64,000 nt of DNA from Ascarosepion bandense (GCA_037127315.1 JBBBDQ010001918.1:3925001-3989000); one strand, 5' to 3'; shown: positions 9,393-19,986, numbered from the stretch's first letter. Numbers and translations: made by a program. The notes: generated by a model from the letters alone, not told the origin.

Positions 9393-9780
9393 TTAGTCAT
9401 AAAAATTTACAAATAAAAGCAGTAAAGGTTCAAACAGAAAAGGGAATTTATTAAAATTTGATGAATGTACTTGGCAGTGTGTACAAGATGAACAAATCAT
9501 AAGAGTACGGTGGATTAAGCTAGAAACAAGATTGGTTTTACGGGACTTAAGAACAAAAGAATTACAATTGGTGTACAGCCCTGTGAACTTAGGTTTGCGT
9601 TTAAAAGATGTAATGAACAAACCATTTCTCTGTTCAACAAGACGTCCGAGAAAGACAAATTAAAATTATTTTTTTTATTTAAAAATTGAATTGAAAAGGT
9701 GGATAAAACGAATTAAGTTGAGCATGAAAAGCCGTAGCGTCATCAGTTGTATCAAAGATGAAAAACCTATCATCAATGTA
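9393..9780 (-). pseudogene. Penelope-like RT fragment, downstream half
   Basis: The minus strand continues from 10361 with YIDDRFFIFDTTDDATAFHA then QLNSFYPPFQFNF, then FLDVLLNRE, and in another frame FVTSFKRKPKFTGLYTNCNS then FVLKSRKTNLVSSLIHRTLM and ICSSCTHCQ. YIDD is the RT catalytic box, and KPKFTGLYTN...LIHR..ICS is the PLE signature. Frameshifts and a stop show it is dead. An RTE insertion at 9792-10360 splits it. Confidence 0.7.
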
Positions 9781-9791
9781 ACGCAAATATA
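9781..9791. repeat. Target-site duplication, left copy
   Basis: ACGCAAATATA, repeated exactly at 10361-10371 on the other side of the RTE copy. Confidence 0.8.
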
Positions 9792-10360
9792 CTCACTCTG
9801 AAAGAAAATAAGGCGAATTGGCATGGCAAAGGACGCGTTCCAGAAGATGAGCAAAATACTAACACACAGGAAGATCTCAATAGAAACGAAGAAAAGAGTG
9901 CTAGACTGCTACGTGATGTCAGTTCTTCAGTACGGCTGTGAATGCTGGACAATATCATCGAAAATGAGGACAAAACTGGAAGCGGCCGAAATGTGGTTCT
10001 ACAGAAGGGTGCTACGGATATCGTGGACTGAGCATACAAGCAACGACGAAGTGTTAGAAAGAATGGCAACAAAAAGGAAATTGATGCTGAGCATCAGGAA
10101 GAGACAACTGAAGTTCCTGGGACATGCAATGAGGAAGGAGAGCCTGGAGAACCTGATACTGACTGGACAGATAGAAGGAAGGAGAGACAGAGGACGGCAG
10201 CGGATAACATATCTGCAGAGTCTGATCAGGTGGATGACGGAACGGGGGTTGCCAGGAGCAACAGGAGCAAACATACTAAGAGCCACAAGGGATAGAGAGA
10301 CGTGGAGATCCATGATCGCCTACGTCCTGAAGGGACAGGGCACATAGAAGAAGAAGAAGA
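9792..10360 (+). mobile_element. RTE/BovB-like LINE, 5'-truncated, young copy
   Basis: Encodes the C-terminal part of an endonuclease/reverse-transcriptase polyprotein. The 174-residue open frame (9823-10347) has KRVLDCYVMSVLQYGCECWT, a MWFYRRVLRISWTEHTSNDE block, RKRQLKFLGHAMRKE, LTGQIEGRRDRGRQR and DRETW near its end. The RT catalytic domain is missing because of 5' truncation. It ends in (GAA)n and is flanked by an 11-bp target-site duplication. Residues 50-174 are almost identical to the copy at 41784-42147, so this subfamily moved recently. RTE/BovB assignment is by C-terminal similarity; related clades are possible. Confidence 0.85.
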
Positions 10361-10470
10361 ACGCAAATATATCTCGGATTTCTGTAGCATTCTGCATCCC
10401 TTATTATATTCATGCAAATGCTTGACTGGCTTAGAATATTTTCTATGTGCGTTGTGGTGCACTGGATATT
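10361..10470 (-). pseudogene. Penelope-like RT fragment, upstream half; target-site copy
   Basis: Positions 10361-10371 repeat the target sequence. Minus-strand coding GCRMLQKSEIYLRYIDD spans the insertion point when the RTE copy is ignored, placing the break inside the RT catalytic box region. Positions 10446-10470 also look like a short SINE-2 head (GCGTTGTGGTGCACTGGATA). Confidence 0.65.
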
Positions 10471-10774
10471 TCTATGGTTTGGATGCGCTTAACACGCATT
10501 ATTTTCGCTTACATATACTTACATTCATAATAAACATCGAATGTTTTTATTCCACGTTGGCACACACATTTAAACATACACGAGTTTTTCTTCAACATTT
10601 ATTATTTATTCATTGCTTTATCACATGTGACCAATGAAACTATACCTCAATCAATATACTGTCTGTTAGATTTATAATAATACGTCTTTAATAAATCTCT
10701 GAAGAAACTTTTCAAAGTGAAACACGTTACATTACAGACACTTTTTTCCTACTTGTTTTTAACTTATTCTATTC

Positions 10775-10799
<25 letters not shown>
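10471..10799. other. No recognisable gene; (TA)n(TG)n at 10776-10806
   Basis: AT-rich DNA; a short microsatellite abuts the SINE-2 copy. Confidence 0.4.
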
Positions 10800-10806
<7 letters not shown>

Positions 10807-10809
10807 CTG

Positions 10810-11080
10810 TGCGTGGGCGATCATGTCTAGAAAGAGACATGACTGATTGGGCAGAAGATTATCCCGCAGTAGGTTATCATTGCTTTCTGTGGTAGACTAG
10901 TTGCCAGCCATGGCTATAGAACCCAATCTGTCCTATTATTTAACCCATAACTTGAGAGAAGAGACGGATTAATACCTTTCCCAAGGGTATTTGTGCGTAA
11001 ATAAATGCAAGGAATTCAACTGGAATTCGAACTCAGCACCCCAATTTGTCGTTCCGAGTCAACTGCACCACAAAATTTTA
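10810..11080 (-). mobile_element. SINE-2 copy, near full length
   Basis: On the minus strand: tRNA-like head (diverged), a B-box region GAGTTCGAATTCC, conserved body GGGTTCTATAGCC..., GCAATGATAACCTACTGCGG, and a 3' portion with the inverted pair GTCATGTCTC/GAGACATGA. Pol III promoter boxes imply retroposition by a partner LINE. Confidence 0.8.
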
Positions 11081-11645
11081 CGATGGTTCTCTATTATATG
11101 CATTATCAGGCAAAGATAAGTGTCTGCAGATATACTTTCGTCAGCATACATGCACTGGTACAGTTTACAGATTCTAATCCAATAGGTTTGCTTCAACTCC
11201 GTCCGGTAGTCCAACCAAACCCTACTCCGTGACGCAGAAGGACAATTTCAGTCTTCAAAGCTTGCGATATTAATCTAATGATGGATTTGGAGGAGGAGGG
11301 AAGATTAGTCGCTGGGGACGACGTTGCCTTAATCCAAGAGCTGTCTCTTCTGAATTGTAGCGGTTTCATCAGAACATATATTCAATGCACAGACATCTCT
11401 GTTTTTCTTCTTCTTTTTTTTTCTTTTCACTCTCTCTTTTTTCTTTGTCTCTTTTCTCTTGTTTTGCTTTCTGTCTTTTCCATTTTTTCAGCTTCGCTTT
11501 CTTTAATTAACTTTCTTTTTTTCCTTTCTCTCTCCCTTCGTAACTGTCTTTACTCCTGTGTTATATCCTTTTCTTGTTCTTTCCCTTTCTCCCCGTGTAG
11601 CTGGTTCGCCTTTGTCTTCACTCTTTTCCTGTTTAAAACTTTAAC
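11081..11645. other. No gene; pyrimidine-rich from 11395
   Basis: From about 11395 the plus strand is a CTTT-rich stretch, as commonly found upstream of LINE-A tails here. No coding evidence. Confidence 0.4.
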
Positions 11646-11715
11646 TCTCTTATGTAGCCCCCTGCACATCAGTGGCGGTACCGCCTTGCTTTGGGTGAAA
11701 TGATTAAAAAAAATT
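11646..11715 (+). mobile_element. LINE-A/SINE-3 type 3' tail
   Basis: TATGTAGCCCCCTGCACATC, then GTACCGCCTTGC, TTTGGGTGAAATGATT and an A tract. Only the tail and pyrimidine-rich UTR are present. Confidence 0.7.
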
Positions 11716-11935
11716 ATTTTCTCTTTCTTTATATCGATATAATATTGCTTTGAAAGAAAGAAACAAGGAATCTGTAAGAGGGTGGCAGAAAAAGTACAGG
11801 AGTCAAAAGAAAGAAAGAAAAAAAGAAAGAAAGAATAAATGAATGCATTCCCAAAAGAAGAAAGAAAAGAAGCATACAAAAAACAAACAGATCTAGATAA
11901 AAATATACGAATTTAATAAAGAGAGAAAGAAATGT
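11716..11935. other. Purine-rich non-coding stretch
   Basis: GAAAGAAAGAAA-type low complexity. Minus-strand open frames are composition artefacts. Confidence 0.5.
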
Positions 11936-12400
11936 CCTGTACATATACAAATCTATCATCCACCCGTGCATTGAATACAGCTACCATATCTGGTAGGGTG
12001 TTCCTGCTATCCACCTAGGGGTCCTTAACAAAATCCAACAGATAATTTGTAATGTGATTGATCCCAACTTGGCAGCTCAGATACAGTCACTTTCTCCCCG
12101 ACGCAATGTGGCTCCCTTGTGTCTCTTCTACAAATACTTTCACAGCTTCTGCTCAGATGAACTTAGCTCACTGGTACCCCATATATATGAATTTACTCGA
12201 GCCACAAGATTAGTAACTAAGTCCCACCCCTTTACCGTGATACCAATAAATTGTAAATGCAAATTCTACTCCATCAGCTTCTTCTCTTGCAATTTCCGCC
12301 TGTGGAATTCCCTTCTATTTATTTGCTTTCTTGACAGCTACAATCTTCAAGAATTCAAATATAAAGTCAATAGTCATCTCCTATCTGACTAATTTGCATC
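11936..12400 (+). pseudogene. LINE-A reverse transcriptase C-terminus
   Basis: Reads YKSIIHPCIEYSYHIW, VPAIHLGVLNKIQQ, then IQSLSPRRNVAPLCLFYKYF, HSFCSDELSSLVP, YEFTRATR, and LWNSLLF...YNLQEFKYKV. It aligns end to end with residues ~120-263 of the copy at 32890-33681. There is at least one stop (in HIW*). It holds the RT thumb and post-RT region only. The 8-residue YEFTRATR segment here is the single-copy version of the unit amplified at 22439-24370. Confidence 0.8.
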
Positions 12401-12497
12401 CTCTCTATCTCATGCTCTTTTCTTCGTCCACTCCACTCACAGCAGTATTCTCATCCTTCTCTTACCCTCTTCCTGACACCCCCTGTAACTTGTCACT

Positions 12498-12545
<48 letters not shown>

Positions 12546-12665
12546 TCATTCTTGCTTTCTTTCTTTCTTTACAACTCCTGACTATCTTTAACCCTTCCGC
12601 TACCAGTCTGTATCTTCTTCTCTCATTATCTCTTTCTTTCTTTCTTTATTCTTTCTTTTTTTTAT
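12401..12665 (+). mobile_element. LINE-A 3' UTR with (TTTC)n
   Basis: The coding end is followed by CTCTTACCCTCTTCCTGACA-type UTR, then (TTTC)n at about 12498-12550 and a second TTTC-rich block at 12630-12660. Confidence 0.65.
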
Positions 12666-13064
12666 TAGATTTATTTTTATATTTTTCCTTTTATATTTTA
12701 TTCTTACTTTTTTATGTTTTCTTCCTTTTTCCTGTTTTAGATGAAATTTTCATTAAATTAATTCATTTATTTTGTATTCATTCTTTTTTTTCATTTTGTC
12801 AGATTTGTTTATTTCTTTCATACTTGTTTTTCTTTCTTTTCAAAATGTATTCGTTTGTTCATTCTTTAGCTTGATATCGTTGCTTTCATTTGGCTGAGGG
12901 TATCGTTGAAGATGGATTAAGTCGCGAAACCGCTGGTTACCTTCCGCTGGTTACCGTCCGCTGGTTACTGTGCAATGTTGAACAATCTCTCCAAACTCTA
13001 TCTCGACATGCGATCTAACCCCAATTAGAGCTATCTTGCTTCGTCAATATCCGTCAGTCAATCA
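12666..13064. other. T-rich, no recognisable gene
   Basis: Low complexity TTTTATT-type DNA to about 12880, then a short triplicated CCGCTGGTTAC motif at 12930-12968. Confidence 0.4.
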
Positions 13065-13345
13065 GTTAATTGACATACTTGGTACATCCTTGGACGATCA
13101 TGTCTCGAAAAAGACATGACTGACTAGACAGAAGATTTTCACGCAGTAGATTGCCATTTCTTTCTGCGGTAGACAGATCGCCAACCAAGGCTATAGAATC
13201 AACCCTTAGCTAGAGGGAGAAGAGATCGATTAATACATTTCCCAAGGGTGTTTGCGGGTAAGTTAATGCAACGAAATCAACTGGAATTCAAGCCCCGGTT
13301 TCTCATTCCGAAACGATATCCATTACACTACAACTCACAAAACGG
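13065..13345 (-). mobile_element. SINE-2 copy, full length
   Basis: Minus-strand head GTTGTAGTGTAATGG (decayed A box), GGAATGAG, GGGCTTGAATTCCAG (B-box region), conserved CCTTGGTTGGCGATC body, and a 3' end with TATGTCAATTAACTGA. Confidence 0.75.
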
Positions 13346-13835
13346 ATTATTGTTGCCCTATATGGGCAGGAGCTGTCCAGTCCTCACTTCCTCCTTTCGA
13401 TAGAATCGAAAAGTGTCTCCGCGTTCTTGTGGGTGCCGAATTGTTTTCCATTCAGCAACCTCTCTCACAGACGAGATGTAGCAAGCTTCTCACTGCTCTT
13501 TTGCTATTTTCAATGAAACTGCTGCGATGAAATGCATTCCTTACTTCCGTTTGTTCTAAACTTGGTGAACCACCTGCCATGCATTGCAGCGAAGCGAACA
13601 ACCTTCATTACCTCCGTATTCCATTGGTATGAAGCAAGTTACGCGCTTTTTCCCGCGAACCACAATTCCGTGGAACCGACTCTCAAGAAGATGATTCCTC
13701 AATAGCTACAATCTTAACCTGTCCAAGGCTAGGTTAAGCCATTATCTTTCTCACCTATCCACATGAACTGTGTTTCTTACTATGTACTGTAGCCCTCTAT
13801 TTCAAGCGGCTTCTGAGACTTGTGCAAGGTGAATC
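13346..13835 (+). pseudogene. Divergent LINE-A-like RT C-terminus
   Basis: Plus strand reads QQPLSHRRDVASFSLLFCYF, then CCDEMHSLLP, RTTFITSVFHWYEASYALFP and a broken N.VEPTL...LQS...K. The SHRRDVAS...L..Y motif parallels SHWRNVASLCLFYKY of LINE-A at 33150-33200 (minus). Several stops and frameshifts. An older or sister lineage of LINE-A. Confidence 0.6.
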
Positions 13836-13837
13836 TC

Positions 13838-13840
13838 ACT

Positions 13841-13876
<36 letters not shown>
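13838..13876. repeat. (AGT)n microsatellite
   Basis: About 12 AGT units ending in AATAAG. Confidence 0.9.
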
Positions 13877-13879
13877 ATA

Positions 13880-15065
13880 AGAAGAAATTTCGTGCCAACG
13901 AAGAAACGAACTGCTTAAAAAATGTTATAATCCGGATAGAAAAACTGAAATCATGCATAACTAATCATATATGAACGGAAAAGTGTAGTCATCAATCACT
14001 TTGCATTAAAGTAAAAATAATAATTAGAAAACAACACTTGTCGTTATATTTCGACTGCAACTCAATCCAACTGAACTCCGGCTCCAAGTACAAATGAACC
14101 TCTATCGGAGGCGACCGTCTCTATCTTTACAGTCGTGGATCTCCGGCTCGTAACCGTCACTCCCTTGTCGTTACATCTCAAATGCAACTCAATCCCACTG
14201 AACCCCGGCTTCAACTGATTTTGGCCCTCCGGTGCTCTATTTTTATGCCTGTCCCAAATTCTCTTGGTTGAGGTATGACGGATGCGGGGTGTCCATGTAA
14301 ATCAAATCTTTAGCCAATGAAATTAATCCCACCTTCGTATTTTGAGGCGGAGTTATTTCCTTCCTTTGGTTCAACCAATGACGCAGCAACATTTCTGCTA
14401 ACATCATTCCTTTTCGTCTTTTTCCTTTGATTCATTTATTTTTCAAGTTTTAAATCTGTTAACGGGATAATTGAAAATTTCAGGATTCAACCATTTAGCC
14501 CCATCAAAGATCTGTGAAACTCTCTTTTCAACAATGATTTGGCTACGGCTTAATTTCCATTTTTACCAGCTATAGCTCAGTGCTTTCAATGGGTTTTTTT
14601 TCTTAGTTACTTGTTTCCGCTTTGTCAAATAATGGCCGGCTGCTGCGATGACCTCGTTTGACCTGCTGCCTACACCTGCAAATGGATTTTTTAATTCACC
14701 AGCTAGTTTCCAATATTTTCTTTTGCAATATTTTCTTTCATCGCCTTATTGCCTTCATATTGCAACCGAATAAACAATTTTATTATCCATTAGACTTATT
14801 TTCCCTCTGCTCATATTGGAACAATTAATCTGTACAATTAATAATACAACTAATAATAATTTCTTTCGCTCCGTCGTTATATTGTGCCACATGCAAAAAT
14901 AGTGTTACAATAGGCCGCATTTTCGGAATTACAATTTGACCGAATCTCATCTAATTTTATGTGATAAAAAGTACATTTAAAAATAGGTAAATTACCAAGG
15001 ATTCTAAATCAGAACATTATCATTGATAACTCTCTCCTTTAGCTTGCAAACCATAGTTGCTATAT
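13880..15065. other. Mostly unique DNA with one ~128-bp direct duplication
   Basis: GTCGTTATATTTCGACTGCA (14040) and GTCGTTACATCTCAAATGCA (14168) start two copies of a ~45-bp segment with GAACTCCGGCT/GAACCCCGGCT. It is less AT-rich than its surroundings. No open frame with recognisable content. Confidence 0.4.
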
Positions 15066-15069
15066 TCCT

Positions 15070-15420
15070 AATACGTGATGATACAGTGCTGATAGCAGAC
15101 ACAGAAATGAAACTACAAGACCTCCTACAGAAGGTAGCTGAAGAGAGTGACAAGAAAGGACGACAAATAAACTGCAAGAAAACCGAATGAATGGTCATCA
15201 GTAAAAAGGGCAGCCCAGTATGCCAAATACAGGTTGGAGAAACTAGAATCAAGCAGGTACAATAATTTAAATACCTGATGGTATTATTTGATATTAACAA
15301 GCCAGATTGCGGGAAAAGAAACAGAGGAAAGCAGCGGATAACATATTTGAAGAGCCTGAGCAGGTGGATGACAGAACGGGTGTGCTCAAGACACATAGAA
15401 GAAGAAGACATTTTAGAGCA
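15070..15420 (+). pseudogene. RTE copy with large internal deletion
   Basis: Starts in the RT catalytic region (DDTVLIADTEMKLQDLLQK), runs through NCKKTE, CQIQVGETRIKQVQ, then jumps to GKRNRGKQRITYLKSLSRWM and TERVCSRHIEEE, joining two parts that are ~500 bp apart in the copy at 58845-60055. It ends with the (GAA)n tail. Internal stops are present. Confidence 0.75.
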
Positions 15421-15549
15421 AATTTTAAGGCATGTCAACTTCTGGTATAGCTTGTGATCTACAACAGTGTCTAAAGTTTCCAAAACGCAAACTTAATATC
15501 AAGGTGCAGTTCCCCCCACCTACTTTCTCTCTGACATATTTAAATTTCA

Positions 15550-15910
15550 GACAAAGTCGCCTTCTTTGAAGATTACCGCCTGATGACCATAATTACTAGC
15601 AAAATGAAAGGTAGCATAGAAAGGGACACGCAGATGTCAGATTACTTGGAGGGCATATGGCAAGTTCATTTTTCAATTAAAACCGCCTTCTTTAACGATT
15701 ACTGCCTTCCCACCATAATTACTAGTAAAAAAGGGTGGCAGCTATATTTCAGTTACATTGAAAGAAGCATGCAAAGGTCATATTACATGGAGGGAATATG
15801 ACAAATTTAAATCTCAATTAAACCCGCCTTTTCTAATAATAACTCCTGCCCGCCATAATTACGAGTAAAAAAAGGTGGTAGGTACATTTCAAATACGTTT
15901 CAAAGGAACA
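15550..15910. repeat. ~126-142-bp tandem repeat, left part
   Basis: Units start at about 15558, 15684 and 15826 with GCCTTCTTTGAAGATTA and contain CCATAATTACTAGTAAAA and CAGATTACTTGGAGGG. The array resumes at 17195, so the SINE-3 block at 15926-17168 lies inside it. Confidence 0.8.
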
Positions 15911-15925
15911 TTCAGGGGTCAGATA

Positions 15926-17168
15926 GATGTATCTACTCCAAGTGAAAAAAAAAAAAAACTAAGTGAGAAGATTGGAAAAGAAATTGGAAAACCTAAACAG
16001 GTTAAGAGGCTCATCCATTGTTCCCTGTTTAGGATGTGGTTTCCGGCTTTCTCTTTTCCAATCTTCTCACTTAGCTTTTTTTTTTTTCATTTGGAGTAGA
16101 TAGAGCTATCTATCGCCCGGTTCACCTTCCACCCATGTATATTGAACAGGTTAAGAGGCTCATCCCTTGTTCCCTGTTTAGGATGTGGTTTCCGGCTTTC
16201 TCTTTTCCAATCTTTTCACTTATTTTTTTGTTTTTTTCAATTGGAGTAGATAGATCTATCTATCGCCAGGTTCACACTCCACCCACGTCTATTGAACAGA
16301 TGAAGAGGCTCATCCCTTGTTCCCTGTTTAGGATGTGGTTTCCGGCATTCTCTTTTCCGATCTTCTCACTTAGTTTTTTTTTTTTCAATTGGAGTAGATA
16401 GATCTATCTATCGCCCGGTTCACACTCCACCCACGTCTATTGCACAGGTGTAGAGGCTCATGCCTTGTTCCCTGTTTAGGATGTGGTTTCCGGCATTCTC
16501 TTTTCCAATCTTCTCACTTATTTTTTTTTTTCAATTGAAGTAGATAGACTAGCCTATCGCCCGGTTCACCTCCACCCACGTCTATTGAACAGATGAAGAG
16601 GCTCATCCCTTGTTCCCTGTTTAGGATGTGGTTTCCGGCTTTCACTTTTCCAATCTTCTCACTTTGTTTTTTTTTTAATTGGAGTAGATAGATCTATCTA
16701 TCGCCCAGGTTCCACCTCCACCCACGTCTATTGAACAGATGAAGAGGCTCATCCCTTGTTCCCTGTTTAGGATGTGGTTTCCGGCTTTCACTTTTTCAAT
16801 CTTCTCACTTTGTTTTTTTTTTTAATTGGAGTAGATAGATCTATCTATCGCCCGGTTCACACTCCACCCACGTCTATTGAACAGATGAAGAGGCTCATCC
16901 CTTGTTCCCTGTTTAGGATGTGGTTTCCGGCTTTCACTTTTCCAATCTTCTCACTTTGTTTTTTTTTTAATTGGAGTAGATAGATCTATCTATCGCCCGG
17001 TTCACACCTCCACCCACGTCTATTGAACAGATGAAGAGGCTCAGCCCTTGTTCCCTGTTTAGGATGTAGTTTCCGGCTTTCACTTTTCCAATCTTTTCAC
17101 TAGTACGTAGCCCCCTGCACATCAGTGGCGTTACCGCCTTGCTCAGGGTGATATGATTAAAAAAAATG
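15926..17168 (+). mobile_element. SINE-3 composite element with eight tandem body units
   Basis: About eight ~149-bp body units (GAGTAGATAGATCTATCTAT, CGCCCGGTTCACACTCCAC, GTTCCCTGTTTAGGATGTGG, TTTTCCAATCTTCTCACTT, T-tract) are followed by a single 3' tail (ACGTAGCCCCCTGCACATC...GGGTGATATGATT plus A tract) at 17103-17166. The first ~60 bp (15940-16005) are an inverted piece of the same unit. Internal units have no tail. GGTTCACACTCC resembles a pol III B box, but no clear A box precedes it. Confidence 0.8.
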
Positions 17169-17194
17169 AAATAAATATTACATAGAGAGCATAT

Positions 17195-17385
17195 AACAAT
17201 TTCAGATTTCTATAAAGCCGCCTTCTTTGAAGATTACTTCTTGCGCACCATAATTACTAGTAAAAAAGTGGCATTTACATTTCAGAAACATTCAAATGGA
17301 CGTACATAGGTCAGATTACTTGGAGGGCAGATGACAAGTTCAGATTTCAATTAAAGTCGCCTTCTTTGAAGATCTCCACCTGTCT
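17195..17385. repeat. ~138-bp tandem repeat, right part
   Basis: Two further units (GCCTTCTTTGAAGA at 17220 and 17358) continue the array at 15550-15910. Confidence 0.8.
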
Positions 17386-17810
17386 TTGTCTAAAATGATA
17401 TATTTTTACTTGTAACTCACTCTTTTAATCAGAATTGAACATTTATAAGAAACATTTGAATGTAGTCTGTCTAGATTTATGCTGAAGATAACAATGGAGT
17501 GCAGATCACATACTATAACAGCACCTGAATCCTAATAAAAATATATATGGCGACTTTGTGCAGAAGACGAAGCAGCGTCGAGCCTAGGCTATCGCAAGAT
17601 CGGTCACCGTTTACGAACACCAGCTGATGTAAACGTGGGATGTCATATCATATTTCGACCGTTGTATCTTCAGCACTCCTCAAATATATCTTGATTAAAC
17701 TTGAATTTAATTTCTTAACAGACCGTTTATTCAATTCTGGTTTTTGGATTCTGTTTTCCAGTCTTATTCACCTTTGTATTATTTGTTATTTTTCTTCCAC
17801 TTAATATGTA
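17386..17810. other. No gene; degenerate PLE-like stem-loop at 17645-17690
   Basis: On the minus strand about 17645-17690 reads GTGCTGAAGATACAACGGTC then GAAATATGATATGACATCC, the CTGAAGA...GAAA layout seen in decayed hammerhead-containing PLE ends. Nothing else recognised. Confidence 0.35.
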
Positions 17811-17991
17811 CTAGCAGTATAGCCCGGCGTTGCTCGGGTGTAATGAAAGCTTTAAAACTAATCCATGGTCCTGGAGATAAGACTCAGCCTAAAGAATATT
17901 TGTGTGAAGTTTGGTGAGCATCGGAGAAAAATTGTGGGTTTGTATAAAGGACATACAGACAGAAAAATAAACACACACACAAGCATCTTGC

Positions 17992-18047
<56 letters not shown>

Positions 18048-18362
18048 CGATTTTCTGCACTATTGTAAGAACTGCAACCTTGAAACTTATGAATATCGTT
18101 TTGTCTATGAGTGTATCAAATTTGATTAAAATCGGACCACTCCTTCTATAACCTGATTTTTTCGGTTATCGATTTTCGATATTTATCGGGGGTACCTCGA
18201 CACAAAACCTAGCTAAGAACACTCGCGTACGCTTATAGTACAACTGTGTAAATTTTCAAGAAAATAGGTTCAGCCGTTTCGGAGTCTATAGGTAATGAGC
18301 ACACACACACCCAGACACATACACACACACAAAGTTCCATTTATAAATAAGTTTAGCTATAT
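17811..18362 (+). mobile_element. Element T, copy 1
   Basis: Begins TAGCAGTATAGCCCGGCGTT and GCTCGGGTGTAATGAAAGCT, ends AAATAGGTTCAGCCGTTTCG, GAGTCTATAGGT, then a (CA)n-rich stretch. Copies 46205-46702 (minus) and 60115-60585 (plus) share both ends. (TA)n at 18000-18044 replaces part of the middle. No coding sequence. It is probably a non-autonomous element; superfamily unknown. Confidence 0.7.
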
Positions 18363-18514
18363 AACGTTTTATTATTGCTTAACCTCGGGATTGAATTTAC
18401 ACTTGTGTGCCTCTTAGGTAATCAAGTCATGCTATTTTGGAGCCTTAAACATAAAGAAGTGGTTCTCAAACGCCTCATAGGTGTAACAGAAGAAGATAGC
18501 AGGTCAGGCAGAAT
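18363..18514. other. No recognisable feature
   Basis: Short unique stretch between element T and a 20-bp repeat. Confidence 0.4.
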
Positions 18515-18632
18515 AGCTAAAACACAATCAGAATAGCTAAAACACAATCAGAATAGCTAAAACACAATCAGAATAGCCAAAATACAATTAGAATAGCTAA
18601 AACACAATCAGAATAGCTAAAACACAATCAAA
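18515..18632. repeat. 20-bp tandem repeat, six copies
   Basis: Unit GAATAGCTAAAACACAATCA, with two variant units. Confidence 0.95.
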
Positions 18633-18775
18633 GATTTAGAAACAGTTTTATATAAATTCATATGTCAAAACTAAATATGGTTTCAAAACTTAAAATATTA
18701 TTATGGATTATTTGAAATTGCATTCGGCCCCAGTATAAATTTCTATAAATACTTTTTAATAGAATTTATTGCATT

Positions 18776-19545
18776 CTTCTTCTTCTTCTTCTTCTTCTTC
18801 TTCTTTTATGGACCCTGTCTTTTCAGGACGTAGACGATAATAGCTTTCCACGTCTCCCTATCCCTGCTGACTCTTAGCACGCCTTCTCCTGTTACACCAT
18901 GCCATCCTCGTTCCATCATGCACCTGATTATGTCCTTCAAATATATTATCCGTTGTTTTCCCCTGTCTCTTTTCCCTTCTATCTGCCCTGTTAGTATCAT
19001 GTTCTCCAAGCCCTCCTTCCTCATTGCATGTCCCAGAAACTTCAGCTGTCTCTTCCTGGTGCTCAGTATTATTTTCCTTTTCGTTTCCATCATTTCCAAA
19101 ACCTCATCATTGCTCACATGCTCGATTCATGATATTCGCTGCATCCTTCTGTAGAACCACATTTCAGTTGCTTCAAGTTTTTCCTTCATCTTCGGTGATA
19201 CTGTCCAGCATTCACTGTTATATTAAAGAAATGACATCACATAGCAACTCAGTACTCTCTTCTTTGTTTCTAGTGAAAATTTCCTGTCTCTTAATACTTT
19301 ACTCAGCTTCTGGAACGCGTCCTTCGTCATGCCAATTCGCCTTCGGATCTCTGTGTCGTACTTTCCGTCTTCTGTTAGAACACCTCCCAGGTATTTAAAT
19401 TTTTATACCTGCTTGATTTTAGTATCCCCCACCTGTATTTGGCATTTTGGGTTGCACTTTTTGCTGATAACCATGCATTCGGTTTTCTTGCAGTTTATTT
19501 GTAGTTCTTTTTTGTCACTCTCTACAGCACATATTCTATTCATAC
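18776..19545 (-). pseudogene. RTE copy, C-terminal two thirds
   Basis: Reading from 19545 to 18776 on minus: NCKKTECMVISKK, CQIQVGDTKIKQV, RRIGMTKDAFQKLSKVLRDR, TKKRVLSCYVMS, then LEATEMWFYRRMQRIS, HVSNDEVLEMMETKRKI, RKRQLKFLGHAMRKEGLENM, GQIEGKRDRGKQR, DRETWKAIIVYVLKRQG, then (TTC)n (the GAA tail). At least two frameshifts. It belongs to the same diverged subfamily as 58845-60055. Confidence 0.8.
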
Positions 19546-19885
19546 AGACCTACCCTAAAACACTTGTCGGCATGAAATTATCTACTGAGATTGATATAGT
19601 GTAAAACAAAATATACAGAAACTAAACCATGATGATGATGACAATGATGTTGAATGAAGTGTTCTGCTTTGCTTTTCAGATGCCCTCTGCGTAACGAGGG
19701 CATTGGTTATTCATCTACAAAACCTGTACCTGCTTTTTCGATTATCTGTAGATACATTTTTCTTTCTTTATGGCATTATTTATTCTTCTGTTTTTTTTTT
19801 GTTTGTTTGTTTTTGATTTTTTTACATTTATCTCTATTTTTGGTACAGTTCTTTTGTGTTTTTATTCGATTGCTGTCTATATATT
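19546..19885. other. No recognisable gene
   Basis: Contains a short (GAT)n run and a T-rich stretch; nothing coding. Confidence 0.4.
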
Positions 19886-19900
19886 GAAAGTCAACCTCAA

Positions 19901-19937
<37 letters not shown>

Positions 19938-19951
19938 ATTATTATTATTGC

Positions 19952-19985
<34 letters not shown>

Positions 19986-19986
19986 G
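19886..19986. repeat. (ATT)n microsatellite
   Basis: About 30 ATT units with a few interruptions. Asn/Ile homopolymer frames here are artefacts. Confidence 0.95.

Noticed and set aside
11550..11971. Two Phe/Leu-rich minus-strand frames
   Set aside because: They come from GAAAGAAAG low-complexity DNA after a LINE tail.
18515..18632. CRISPR-like regular repeat
   Set aside because: Direct 20-bp units with no spacers; eukaryotic sequence context.
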